A stretch of DNA of 64,000 nucleotides, taken from contig OY728143.1 in the NCBI GenBank assembly GCA_963277665.1, forward strand, positions 532,924,394 to 532,988,393. The letters run 5' to 3'. This DNA comes from Viscum album. Lineage: Eukaryota; Streptophyta; Magnoliopsida; Santalales; Viscaceae. Every line of letters begins with the position of its first letter. Within the stretch, counting starts at the first letter, position 1. Shown piece by piece: positions 1 to 10,862 of the stretch. Below the pieces are notes generated by a model, which was not told the origin of the DNA, did no database searches, and saw nothing but the letters and a program-made list of their open reading frames with translations. Position numbers and translations under genes: made by a program.

Positions 1-377
1 GTAAATTCCATTTTTATACTGTTCCTCTGGTGGATTCCCGTCAGCATGGAACTGTTCATTTGCCGACATCACTACACAGTGTGTCTTCCTGAGTACACGG
101 CTTGTTCTGTCACAAAGCTTGCCACCGCCTTACTTTTTGTCTGCCGACTGACTACACGGCATGTAAAGGTCCACTACATGGAGTGTAGTCGGTTTCTACA
201 CCGTTCGTTGCCGACATGGTTACACACCTACTGTACTCATCCGACACGGCAAAAAGTAAACGGCGTGTACATCCAAAATTTTGGATTTTCCTCCATTTTT
301 TAGGTTTTCTCAAAAACACTTAAGAAAAACAGAAAATAAGAAACTCGTACCTCAAAATTAAGAACCGGGTTCTTGCA
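1..377 (-). repeat. 3' LTR of the chromovirus, partial
   Basis: This segment is a direct repeat of about 8087-8482, including the words for TGCCGACAT, the GTACTCATCC stretch and the terminal GGGTTCTTGCA. On the minus strand it begins TGCAAGAACCC at base 377, directly after the polypurine tract, so it is the start of the 3' LTR. The rest lies left of the window. Short plus-strand ORFs here are LTR noise. Confidence 0.88.
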
Positions 378-392
378 TACTCCCCCCTTAAA
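378..392 (-). other. Polypurine tract of the chromovirus
   Basis: The minus strand reads TTTAAGGGGGGAGTA immediately before the LTR start. This is the usual plant gypsy plus-strand primer position. Confidence 0.82.
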
Positions 393-432
393 GCAATTCG
401 TCCTTGAATTGGCCTTCCAAGGGTTGCGAAGA

Positions 433-830
433 TTAATCCATGAACAACTCCGGCCACTGAGCATGTTCGTCGATCTCCCACAGCCAGGTTTCATCATGCA
501 CTCGGCCATGCTGCCATAGTACCCGTACGAGAGGAACTGATAGGCCTCGAAGAACCTTCGTGCTCCTTTCAACTATATGAATCAGATTCTCTTCAAAGGA
601 TGTATCTACCTGAAGCTCAACCTCATCAGGCTGAAAGACGTGAGATGGGTCTAAATGATAGCATCAGAAATAAGATACATGGAAACATCGTGTATGGCCC
701 GGTACCTCTAAGTAAACTCCAACTGATAAGAAACTTGCCCGACCCTCTCCAGAATCTCAAATTTCCCAACATACGTCGGTGAAAGTTTACTATGCCTTCA
801 GATCCACCTGTGTCCCAACCTCAGTGAAAC
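433..830 (-). pseudogene. Integrase C-terminus and chromodomain-like tail of pol
   Basis: Minus-strand translation near 790-700 gives TYVGKFEILERVGQVSYQLE, the conserved integrase C-terminal segment (family form RFIGPFEILERIG). From about 600 to 433 a clean reading frame gives VERSTKVLRG, VPLVRVLW, ETWLWEIDE and PELF before a TAA at 433-435. That pattern matches the chromodomain-like tail of chromovirus integrases, thought to guide integration to chromatin marks. The tail is open, but the stretch joining it to the integrase core has a stop after QLEFT and a frameshift, so the polyprotein is broken here. Confidence 0.8.
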
Positions 831-1745
831 ACACAAAAAAAACCTGATCCACCCTTGAATTCTAAAGGTTATATGCAGCGACCAGCATTAGATTTCTGAC
901 GAGATTGTGTGGTATCCATCCTCTTCTGAATCAATTGGACCTTCTCAGAATCCTCCTGCACGAGACGTGGTCCCGGTTAAAATGCATCACCTGCCTCTAA
1001 CCAGCACAATGGTGATCGACATTGCCTACCGTATATAGCCTCATATGGTGCCACTTGAATAGTTTCCTAGAGACTGTTTTTATAGGCAAACTTGACTAGG
1101 GGTATATGTTTCTCCCAAGATCCCCCAAAGTCTAGGACGCATGAACGTATCATTTCATCAAGCACCTGTATCATACGCTCTGACTATCAAATGTTGTGAG
1201 GGTGGTATTCTTTTCTCAGAAGCACTTGCGTAACCAGTGCCCTCTAAAAACACTACCAGAAACGAGATTTAAAACGAGAGTCCCTATCTGAAAACATAGA
1301 ACGGCAGACCCCATGAAGACATACGATCTCTTGGATATACAATTATCCAAGATCGTCCAAACCAAAGGACTCCTTGATCGGAAAAAAGTGAGCTACCTTC
1401 ATGAGTTTGTCCACATCAACCCACATAAAAACAATGCCTCTAGGTGACCTCGGACACCCAATCATGAAATCCATCACGACATCATCCCATTTCCACTCCA
1501 AAATGGTTAAATTCTTTAACAGTTCAGCTGGCCCTTGATGCTCTGCCTTCACCTGCTGACAGGTGGAACACCTTGTAACAAAACCAGCTACGTCTCTCTT
1601 CATACCCAGCCACCAGTACAGACGTCTCAAGCCACTTTACATCTTGGTAACCCCAGGATGAACTGCCCATGGTGAAGCATGAAACTCCCACATAATCTCC
1701 TTGTGTATATCCCCTAGAAGCCACACTCATCCATTGAAATGAAAA
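831..1745 (-). pseudogene. Integrase of the chromovirus
   Basis: The HHCC zinc site is readable: HASPWAVHPG at about 1700-1660, then YWWLGMKRD and CSTCQQVKAEHQG at about 1620-1535. The catalytic core follows. First Asp is in WKWDDVVMDF near 1480, second Asp in SDRDSRF near 1285, and Glu in SQSERMIQVL near 1170. APYEAIYGRQCRSPLCW follows at about 1060-1000. All three D,D,E positions are present, although stops and frameshifts interrupt the frame, for example after KNSL near 1070. The product would insert element cDNA into chromosomes; this copy is not expressible as one protein. Confidence 0.88.
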
Positions 1746-1813
1746 ACCTCATCATCGCCTATCGTCCAACCAGTAGCAGGGTCATCACTTTCCACTGACT
1801 CCTGTAGAACTAG

Positions 1814-2345
1814 TCATTCTATATAAGATAGTTGCCACATCCTCACTCTATCCAGGAGGGTAGAAGTCACAACTAAAGATGAAAGATAAGTCTTACCCTG
1901 ACTTTCATGAACCTCAAAATGCATCTCAAAGAACATAGCCATGAGCTGCCTCTCACCACTAGACTCCTGCACTGCCTGTATCTGAGTCTTCCTGCTCAGT
2001 ACATCAGCTACTGCATTACCTTTTCCAGTTGTATAGGAAAGCTGAAAATCAAAGGAATGTAGGTACTCGACCCACCTTCGCTGTCTCAGATTCAAGTCAC
2101 GCTGAGTAAGGATATAGTTGAGACTTTAGTGAAAATTAAAAACCACAAAATTCTCTTCCAAGAGATAATGACTCCAACAGCATAACACATGAACCCCTAC
2201 AGCCAACATGAGATCATGTGTCGGGTAATTCCTCTTATGTGGACTCAACTGCCGAGTCCTAAACGCAACCACTTGATCGCCTGACATCAAAACTGCTCCT
2301 AGCCCAATACCTGTTGCATCACAGTAAACTGAATATCTCTTCCCT
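1814..2345 (-). pseudogene. RNase H domain of the chromovirus
   Basis: Reading minus from about 2330: SVYCDATGIGLGAVLMSGDQ, VVAFRTRQLSPHKRNYPTHD, then LNLRQRRWVEYLHSFDFQLS and the linker GKGNAVADVLSRK. This is the gypsy RNase H that degrades the RNA template. The first active-site Asp (CDAT) is retained. The Glu normally in HDLELAA reads HDLMLAV, and the Asp of the TDHKSL motif is lost in an interrupted stretch. The domain would therefore be inactive even if expressed. Confidence 0.86.
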
Positions 2346-2415
2346 GCTCTGGGAGAATAATGATTGGTGTTGATTTCAACCTTTCCTTCAGGTCCTGGAA
2401 GGCTGTCTCACAAGA

Positions 2416-3330
2416 TTAGTACCATAAGAACTTCACAACCTTCTTAGTCAAACCTGTTAATGTCACTGCTATGTGGGATAAGTCCTGTATGAAGCCTCTG
2501 TAGTAACAGACTTTCCCTATGAAACTCCGTATCTTAATCACATTCTTAGGCATCTCCCATGAAACTACTTTTCTTACCTTCTCTGTATCCATGACAACCC
2601 CTGCCTCTGAGATCATATGATCAAAGAAATTAATCTGGTCTATCCAATAGTGGCACATTGAGAGCTTAGCATAAAGCCAATTCTCCCTCTATGTACTCAA
2701 TACGATCTCAAGATGGGTGAAATGGTCATGTCGAGTGTGAGATTATACCAATATGTAGTCCATGAATATCACCACAAAAGAATCTAGATAAGGATAGAAC
2801 ACACAATCCATCAGATCCATGAAAACCACTGGCGTGTTCGTGAGTCCGAACGACATATCCAAGTACTCGTGCATACCCTATCTTCTCCAAAAGGGTGTAA
2901 GTGGTATATATAATAGTCTCACGCACATATGATGATATCATGATCTCATTTAAATCTTCGAGAACACTCGTTCTCCATGATGTTGATCAAAAAAATCATC
3001 AATCCTCAGTAAGGGGTATTAGTTATTTACCGTCAACTGGTTCACCTCTCGATAATCCACACATAGTCTGAGGGTATTGTCCACCTTCTTCACAAAAAGG
3101 ACTGAAGAACCGCAGCGAGAAGTACTGGGCCGGATAACACCATTTGGTTGTAACTCCTCTAACTTCCTTTTAAGCTCCTTCAACTCGGGTGTAGCCATAC
3201 TATAAGGAGTAATGGACATAGGTGATGCTCCTGGCATGAGATAAATAGATAAAAACACCTCACGCTTCGGAGGAAGACCTGAAAATTCATCCGAGAAGAC
3301 GTCCCTGAAACGATCAACCACTGGAGGGAA
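2416..3330 (-). pseudogene. Reverse transcriptase of the chromovirus
   Basis: The N-terminal RT half is open from 3321 to 3019: FRDVFSDEFSGLPPKRE, KELKRKLEELQPNGVIRPS, LFVKKVDNTLRLCVDYRE. Next come YPLLRIDDFFDQ and FSKI, where the palm Asp codon of the family motif KIDLRSGYH is a stop. The YxDD box near 2770 reads FMDYILV followed by a stop, so the second catalytic Asp is Tyr. The thumb region is at 2658-2416 (DTEKVRKVVSW, IRSFIGKVCYYRGFIQDLS). Family identity is secure; the catalytic residues and frame are lost. Confidence 0.9.
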
Positions 3331-3393
3331 ATCCTTCTGAAAAGTCCCCTGGTCATCCAGATATAAGCTCGCAATCTGTGTTGTGACTCCACC

Positions 3394-3800
3394 TCAACCA
3401 TGATGCTTTGGTCCAGTATGACTCGCCTGAGCATCCCATTTTACCTTGTATAGAATCTCTCCTCCCTCAGGTGACGTGAAACACACCCTGCGACGATAGC
3501 AGTCTACAAAGGCTTGAAAGGGAACCAACCAGTCAATCCTGAGAATGATGTCATAAGATGTCATCTCTAAGAAATAGAGGTCCCAAAGGATGTGACACCC
3601 ACCAACCTGAAGGGGGCACTCCTTGCACTGATGCACACATGCCGTTCTAGTCCCCAACAGAGTGTCTTGCCTCATGATATCAGAAGAAGTAAAAACACAA
3701 AGCCCAATGCTATCTACAGCAGACACAGATAGAAAACCATGTGTAGAACCCGTATCAAAAAGTATTGAAGATAAAACAGAAGCTACTAGAATAGTACCTC
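3394..3800 (-). pseudogene. Aspartic protease of the chromovirus
   Basis: The active-site motif ILFDTGSTHG is readable on the minus strand near 3757-3728, although a stop separates it from preceding sequence. It is followed by the flap and fold segment CPLQVGG, LYFLEMTSYDIILRIDWL and FVDCYRRRVCF (3620-3470), matching the family pattern ...FDVILGMDWL...IDC. It would cleave the gag-pol polyprotein. It lies directly upstream of RT in element order, as expected. Confidence 0.85.
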
Positions 3801-4099
3801 AAACAGTAGAATTTCCGAGATCCTGCTCTTGTTGGGTCTATTGCATTGCATATGTCTACCCAGTTCCACATCCCTACGACATAGCCTGGCTACCCTCAGC
3901 TGTCCCGTCCTGTGGCCTCTATGATCCTGATGTCTGGCTACCACGGCCAAAACCACCATCTCTAACTGCACGCCCTGACGTATTCCAGTTCACGAACTAG
4001 TATGAAGCTGATGGTCCTGCTCCCACACACGGAGTCTGCACAGAACCCCTCTCACAAGCCATCTGTGGAAACTCCCTGCAAAAGCGCTCCATATGACCC

Positions 4100-5055
4100 A
4101 TCCTACCGCAAGTTCAGCATTCCACTAGGTCTTGTGGACACTGTGGCCTCTTGTTCTCCTCTCTACCACACTGGTAGCATATGACCTGGACACCTAAACC
4201 ATTCCTCTGACAGGTACTGCTACCCTGGGAGAAGTCCATCTGCCTCTTCCATTTGCTAGTAAAAATAGTACTTGTAACTGGTGCTGAACCGCCCTGGGGC
4301 ACACCACTAGAATCCCGTAGGGTTTTCATTGAAATCAGCGCCTTATTTACAATAGCGTGTACTGAAGGCAGCCTGAGAATAGTTACCAGCACTCAGATGT
4401 TATACCGAATAACATCCTCAAAACGTCTAGCTCTCAATTTCTCATCACCCACCACCACAGGTGCAAAGCGCTGGAGATTTGTAAAGAGAGAAGAATAGTC
4501 CATCACCGACATAGCTCCCTACTATAGATTCATTTACTCTCGATTTCTATCTTCTTTTAGTGTCTCTAGGAAAAATATGTCATAGAAGACTGCCTGAAAA
4601 TCATAACATGCCATGTCTCTATGATTCTCTGACTGGGTGGTAACATCCCACCACCTCTTGGTGGAATCACGCAGCATATAAGTCACGAGCTTGACCCTCT
4701 GCCCTGGAGGCATCTCAAGATGCTTGAAAATAGTCTTCATCTACCCTAACCAAGAATCCCCAACTTGTGGTCTGTCATCTACTGAAAATGTCATTGGATG
4801 ATGTTGCTAGAATATATGAGTTAGCTCGGCCATATATGTGGCAGCCAGCAGTGCTCCCTAAAAGTTCTGAATGAACCACATAAATACTTCATGGAACTGT
4901 GCCTCCATGCCTATGTCTGGTATAGTGGTTGGCGCCACATCTGGCTCTTCTGGTTGATCCACTGGTAGCCCATGGGCCACCGTCTCCGGAGTATAGTCTT
5001 TGCCGCACTCCTGACGAACCACTCACGTTCGTCTAGGCGGCTTGACAGTACAAGG
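4100..5055 (-). pseudogene. Gag (capsid and zinc knuckle) of the chromovirus
   Basis: Capsid core words on the minus strand are FSVDDRPQVGDSWLG, FKHLEMPPGQRVKLVTYML and STKRWWD (4790-4640), the retrotrans_gag pattern ending in the WW pair. The nucleocapsid knuckle near 4160 reads CYQCGREENKRPQC, a CX2CX4HX4C motif with Asn at the His position. Several in-frame stops break it. The start is not defined; the likely N-terminus lies near 5050. Confidence 0.8.
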
Positions 5056-5139
5056 TCAAAAACATGCCTTAGATTCAAGATTATCAAGAACGAAAATGAA
5101 TAAACCGAAAAGAAATATGAGTAAAAAGGCATATAAAAT

Positions 5140-5800
5140 TTTCAAAACAATACTACACTGTGTGAATACTGACTACACGGCGTGTACGTGACTTCCTTTC
5201 CCTACTCAGGTCCTTCTACATGGCTAATCCACTTGGAGCCCGTTTGATAAAAACAACACAGTGTGTATATCTTCTATGTGGCGTGTATGGTGTTATTTCC
5301 TACTCCTCGTGTCACTTGAGACATGACCGACCACTCGGCTTGAACTAAACAGCGTGTTACACCCACACACGGTGTGTACAATACCATGTTTTCCAGTCAC
5401 ACGGCTAAAACACATGGTCTGTCCTCTGAAAAAACTATACGGCGTGTCCCACAAGAACAAGGAGTGTTCAGGGAGAGGTGACACCGACCCGTGTTGTTAG
5501 TTACATGGCCGAGTCCCCAAGTCACACAACATGGCGTGTTCCACAGTGGACACGACCTGTATGTAATATGGTCTCCTCCGTCCGTGTTTTTAGTTACACG
5601 GGCGGACCATGGGTCAACACTACACGACGTGTACCTCTAGTACACGACATGTTCTCCACAAGCATTTCCCTTCCCCGTGTCACCGCCCACAACGGTTTGT
5701 GACACGAGAAAAGACTACACGGTGTGTACTCAGGGTACACAACATGAACTCAAAATGTTTTTTTCTTCCCAAACAGAAGAACATACATGACATGTCTAAT
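5140..5800. repeat. Cluster of imperfect ACACGGCGTGT palindromes in the leader
   Basis: About twenty variants of the near-palindrome TACACGGCGTGTA occur at short, irregular spacing. Examples start near 5172, 5437, 5524, 5619, 5640 and 5715. The same word family recurs in both LTRs (about 76-270 and 8059-8370). They lie between the PBS side of the leader and gag. Function is unknown; they could be dyad protein-binding sites or RNA hairpins. Confidence 0.7.
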
Positions 5801-6466
5801 GTAATATATGATGTGTATACTGGGATTCCAGACAGTATGCCTCAGAAACTCCTCTGGAACCCTGAAAATATAGCAAAACAACATCTATGTTTCAAATTCT
5901 GATCCATGCGGGCTCATACTCCCCACGAATAAATGTTTGACATCTTATCAATGTTAAAAAATAAGGTAAACACCCAATGATCTACCAAATTCTGGTCAAT
6001 GGGTGCCCATAATCCCCAAAAACCAATGTTTGGCGTCCATACTATAACCAGGATCATACAAAAATACCCTATCACATAGCGGGTATTTATCAAGTAGTTA
6101 TCACAAAAACATTCTTTTCTATCACAACAACTATAAAAACAACATGAAATTTCTAATGCACCTACATGGAATGGAACTATGCATGGAATGTAATTTCTAG
6201 CATGTCCCTAAATGATTAATGAGATAGCATAACCTCATCTCATCAGGTTGTTACTAAATTAATCCCAAGGATAAAATATAACATCACAATCACAAGTGCG
6301 TCACCCAACGGTGAAAATCAATTCAACTGTAAAATTGCAACACAAGGTAAATTAGTTTTTCCATGTACACGGGTTAGCTCTGCCCAGGAACAGTTTATTA
6401 CCATCTACCATTCTCGTCATATCCCAGACTAAGGCTCCAAATAGTAATTGAAAGAAAATAACCTGC
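5801..6466 (-). other. Untranslated leader of the chromovirus
   Basis: There is no supported coding sequence between the palindrome cluster and the PBS. Two related blocks about 93 bp apart are visible (near 5909 and 6002), sharing CCCA, AATGTTTG and GGG-CCATA words, which suggests a small tandem duplication. Confidence 0.5.
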
Positions 6467-6478
6467 CCTCTGATACCA
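6467..6478 (-). other. Primer binding site, initiator tRNA-Met type
   Basis: The minus strand reads TGGTATCAGAGG a few bases after the LTR end. It complements the 3' end of plant initiator tRNA-Met, the usual primer of gypsy elements. Confidence 0.87.
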
Positions 6479-6481
6479 CTT

Positions 6482-8482
6482 TGTAACGTCCCAGTTCTAG
6501 GTACCACTCCACGGGTGCCCCGAACCCGGTTCGCCACGTGACCTTAACTGCATTCCCCAAATGCCAGAGGCTACCGACTAGTAGCAAGGGCTTAGGTCTG
6601 ATAGTGGGGAAACTATTCCCTCATTTGTCAATGTGTAGAGTAGCAGAATATAATTTAAACATACAACACCAGCAGAAGAAACAACATTATATAAAACTGA
6701 ATTGGATAACTAATAACAAAAAGGGAAACCAGCAGTCATACATATATGAAGATGCACCATGTTACTATTCAATAAAACAGCCATAACATGTTACACTGCA
6801 ATAAAATACAGTACAACTGATGTACAAGTACAGAGAAGCAAAACAGAATAGCCAGCGGCATTGCGAGCTAATGCTCAGTCCCATACTCTACTACACCACA
6901 GAAGCAATCAAGTACCTTTATAAAGAACATTTCTCTTATCTACACCTATAGAAACATAATCTGTTTGGGCCGAAAAGCATGACCCAAACAGGGTGTGAGA
7001 AATATATCTCAGTAGGCATGCACCAAATCCCTGTTCCCAACTGTGTTAAAGCATGCAACAATAGTGTACAGTAATAATATAAAATAACGTAAGAAGTAAT
7101 GAAAGTAACTAACTTAACCAATTATATTTCCATTTTAATATCAGTTTAATCATTTATTTAAAATATCACCACAGTGAATATTCTATGTAAATAGCCAATG
7201 TCCTCAGACACGTACAAATCGAACCCTCATGTAAAGAGAATCCAACCATAAGAATACGCCCATAGGCATATGGATATTGCCCACATGTGAAAGAAGTGTC
7301 ACCCATAGGCACTAAATCAGCTTCCCATAGGAACGGAAGAAGTTTCCCTCATGTTAAGTAGTACAATGCCCACTGGCTAATCACAACACTGCCCTCAGGA
7401 TAAAAAGGTAACCTGGTAATTCCCATCATGTAAACAAGAAGTAAATAGGAAATTCCTCTCATGGAAATTCTATAATCAGTATATTAAAGGAATTATATAA
7501 ACAAGGGATACCCTCAGGTATCCTGGAAAATGGATAAACAGAGGAACGCAACCCTGGGGTGGTCCTGGATCCAAGTAGTGATCCCAAACAGCATTTTTAT
7601 ATCACATTCGACAACCTATAAAATTCTATGTATTTAAAATATCCACGACCTCAGCCAAACGACATCCCAAATATGGGTTTGTAGCATAAAAACAACAACA
7701 AAAATGCACGACAGTTGGAAATAAACACCAAGACACATAACTTTAACAACAATGAACGATATATGCAAACGTCGATTTCCAGAAACTCCCAAAGAAGATG
7801 TAGATCTGGGTTAGATGGAAACCCATTCAAATGTAAATAACTTCTCGTAGAGGAATAATTGGCAAGAGACACACTAGGAGGAGGAAGATCTTACCCGTGC
7901 GGTTCCAACAAGAACGTCCGAGGACGAAACGGATTCCTAACGTGCACTCGGAGGATCCTCGAAGATTTGGCCTTCCTCTCTGAAGCCCTCTTCCCGTTCT
8001 AAGCCTTCCCTATAAACAGGGGAGGGTACTGCCCATTTTAAGTGCAAAAAACAATGTACATGGCTTGTACTTCCGAGTACATGGTGTGTTCTTCCCATTT
8101 TTAAACCGTTCCTCTGGCGGCTTCCCGCCAGCGTGGCACTGTTCATCTGTCGACATGACTACATAGTGTGTCTTCTTGACTTCACAGCATGTTTTGTCGC
8201 ACAGTTGGCCACAGCCTTACTATTTTCCTGCCGACTGACTACCCGGACTGTAAAGGACCACTACATGGCGTGTAGTCAATTTCTACACCCTTTGTTGCCG
8301 ACATGGCTACACGCCCGGTGTACTCATCCAACATGGCCAAAATTACACGGTGTGTGGAAAAATTACACTGCATGTACTTCCAAAATTTGTGGTTTTCACC
8401 ATTTTCCATGTTTCCTAAAAAACACTTAAAAATGAAAAAAAGAAGAATCCCGTACCTCAAAAGTAAGAACTGGGTTCTTACA
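6482..8482 (-). repeat. 5' LTR of the chromovirus (2001 bp)
   Basis: On the minus strand it starts TGTAAGAACCC at 8482 and ends GTTACA at 6482, giving TG...CA ends next to the PBS. The first 396 bp correspond to the partial 3' LTR at 1-377. A weak TATA-like word (TTTATAG, plus-strand 8010-8016) sits about 470 bp into the LTR and could mark the U3-R boundary. CCCATAGGCAT-like short words recur through 7200-7570. No protein-coding gene is supported. Confidence 0.87.
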
Positions 8483-8487
8483 TATAT
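8483..8487. repeat. Candidate right target-site duplication of the chromovirus
   Basis: ATATA directly abuts the LTR end. Its partner is outside the window, so this is only a candidate. Confidence 0.35.
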
Positions 8488-9685
8488 TTTCTTCATTATG
8501 ATAAAATTCCATTTTGTGCATAAAAATATTTTTCTCATTAAATCAATTCAATTATATTGATTTTTTTTATTTCAAATTAATTGAAAACCAAATAATTAAT
8601 TTTATATAAATATGTAACATGTTTTCACAATTATATTTATATTATGTGTAACAATCATTCTAATGGATATGTGAAAGTTGCTTTAATAATTCAACTATAA
8701 TATTAATGTTAAATTATAGTTCAGTGAAACTTGGTATTGTGTGTCACATAAATTATCAAAAGAACAATGAATTGTCTTTCATAATATCCAAACATATTTT
8801 TTAAGGTATAGAATACAAATAAAATTGCTTCATGCAGAAACATTTCTTATTTGTGTTGTGTGGAAATCATGAATAACATGGGGCATTAAAATATCAATAT
8901 ATATATATATATATGTTATTTCATAAAATAAATATTATTAGAAATAATAAATTAAATTGAAGAACATAATTTATAAAATCCCAGAAATATACATTGGGAA
9001 ATAATAAATATCTAGAAATTATTATGTAAATATTATATAAAAAATGATGTAATTTAAGATACAGTGGTTATGAATGAAGTATTATTTTTAATATTGAATA
9101 GATTATTTAAAAAAAAAGAAAAAAAATCCATGGAATAATTTATAGTTTTGATTTGGAAAATGATATTCATTTTACAAAAATAATTTTATATCATACATAA
9201 TATTAATATTTTGATGTAATAACTATCATTTTTATTAAATTTAGTAAAATATAATTTATTCAAAATGTGTTATAATTTCCTCTAAATTATTTGTCAATAT
9301 ATCTATTTTTTGGAACAATAATATTTATATTTATGTAAATTATGGTTGATAAATACTATTAATTTTTCAATTTTTTATTTTTTTAAATTTCTATCCCAAA
9401 ACCTGTGTTACTATTCTTATTGGATATGTTTTTATTCCCATAAAGTAGTTATGTATTAAAATAGTTAGAATAAGATTTCACAAGTTAATTACCCTTATAA
9501 ATACCTCTTCATTTCTTCATTGATTATTCATGTCAATTCCTCTCAATTTTCCACATTTCCTTTTTCTATAATATCGACAATTTTATAAGTACATTGTATA
9601 GTTTATGTAGTGTTGTTCATGGGAGGTGTTATTCATGCAATTTAGGGTTATCTGAAGTTTCCAATTCATGAATTTAAATATTATA

Positions 9686-9871
9686 TTATCCCATTTTTAT
9701 ATTTTTAATTTTCATTAGATTATTCTTTGACCAATGAAATGTTATCATAGATAAACCAGTTGGAATAGTTGAGGGTTCTTCTACATTTTGTTTTCCTCTA
9801 ATTCCCATGATGACTCTTAAAACATAATTTTTCTCTAATACAGTATTAAAATTATAGTCATCATATTTCAT
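9686..9871 (-). pseudogene. Integrase C-terminal tail relic, chromodomain-like
   Basis: A 61-codon open stretch contains VLEKNYVLRVIMGIRG followed by KQNVEEPST. Spacing of LEK, VLR, K, N and EE matches the chromovirus tail pattern ILDR..KVLRN...VKV.W.NH..EEATWE. The match is weak residue by residue, but it lies about 0.5 kb downstream of the integrase relic on the same strand, where this tail belongs. Confidence 0.42.
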
Positions 9872-10289
9872 AAAATGTTGTCTCTATAGTCAGCAGTCTA
9901 TAATGGATCAACTTCATATGATATTCCATTTCCTATTTGTATTATCCTTATATTAAGTCATGTGATGGGTCTGATGTGTACATCCTCAAGAGATATATGT
10001 GGAACTAGTCATGAACATGATCTATTATTGGTGTATGTTTATGCTGATAGGATATTACAACCATTGTATCAAGGATATAAATGTGTCTAATATAAATTGG
10101 AATAATATTCCCAATCTATCAATTATGTACGTCTCTTTTACCTGATTAAATTTAATAGAAGTCATTTTATAAAATTTCAAACACCATCTATCATCATTAT
10201 TTCTCATTATAATGCATCTTCTAACATTGGGAATATTTTATAAGTTTTATATCACTTGAAATTATCTATCATCTCTTACACAAGATAAA

Positions 10290-10862
10290 GACATTATTGA
10301 GTTATTTTGATAGCGTAATCCCAAAAATTTGGAGTTATATATCACTTCCCAAATAGAGATTAAAATGGATCCACATCAATAATAGATTTGTAGATGTTGT
10401 TGTATGGAAATTAATCTAATGGGAGATGGTGATCCCATCCACCATTGAATTCTATTACTTAATCCTTGTACATAACCCAGAGTGTCAGAATTATATATTC
10501 ATGTTTCCATATTTTTTATCATGATAATCCATAATAAAATGGAATTCATTATTCATATCATGTTAAAGATCTAACTAAAATTTAGAATTGAAAATATGAT
10601 AACAATAAAAATTGATTGAATTTGGGTCCCCAATCAGAATCACCAAATCAATTATGTTCATTAGGCCATATTGCTCGATCAATATATCTTCCAAAATACT
10701 GTTGATGTTGGTGATCATGGTAAAAATTTCCACCCAAAACCACCTCACACTGATTCCATTGGAATACATCGGGAGACAATTTACAATGTCTATAGTGGTG
10801 TACATCCATTTCAACGTGGGTACAGGAAATGAATGCATCATCCTCTTGTACTTCCGTTTCAC
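10290..10862 (-). pseudogene. Integrase core relic of the ancient element
   Basis: The 95-codon open stretch at 10862-10575 reads FPVPTLKW, IDIVNCLP, then IEQYG and GDPNSINFYC. This follows the gypsy integrase order PLPIPEWKWE..MDFV.GLP and EIVRLHG...SDRDPRFTS.FW. Further along, on the same strand with stops, VIEFNG (family VLDF.G) and DPF.SLFGK (family APFEALYGRK) appear at the expected distances. The order of four weak matches is the main evidence. Confidence 0.6.

Larger units (their letters stand above)
1..8482 (-). mobile_element. Chromovirus-type Ty3/gypsy LTR retrotransposon, decayed
   Basis: On the minus strand the order is 5' LTR (6482-8482), PBS, leader, gag, protease, RT, RNase H, integrase, chromodomain-like tail, polypurine tract and 3' LTR (377 down past base 1). 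Protease-RT-RNase H-integrase order is diagnostic of Ty3/gypsy; the tail after integrase points to a chromovirus, most like the Tekay/Del group by RT and integrase wording. Many stops and frameshifts mean it cannot encode its own proteins. The two LTR copies differ at many positions over their 377-bp overlap, so the insertion is old. Base composition is clearly GC-richer than everything to the right. The 3' LTR end and left target duplication lie outside the window. Confidence 0.93.

Noticed and set aside
46..303. 85-codon plus-strand ORF in the left LTR
   Set aside because: The equivalent 3'-most LTR copy near 8133-8429 has a related but differently broken frame. Composition follows the palindrome repeats, and the strand is opposite to the element's genes.
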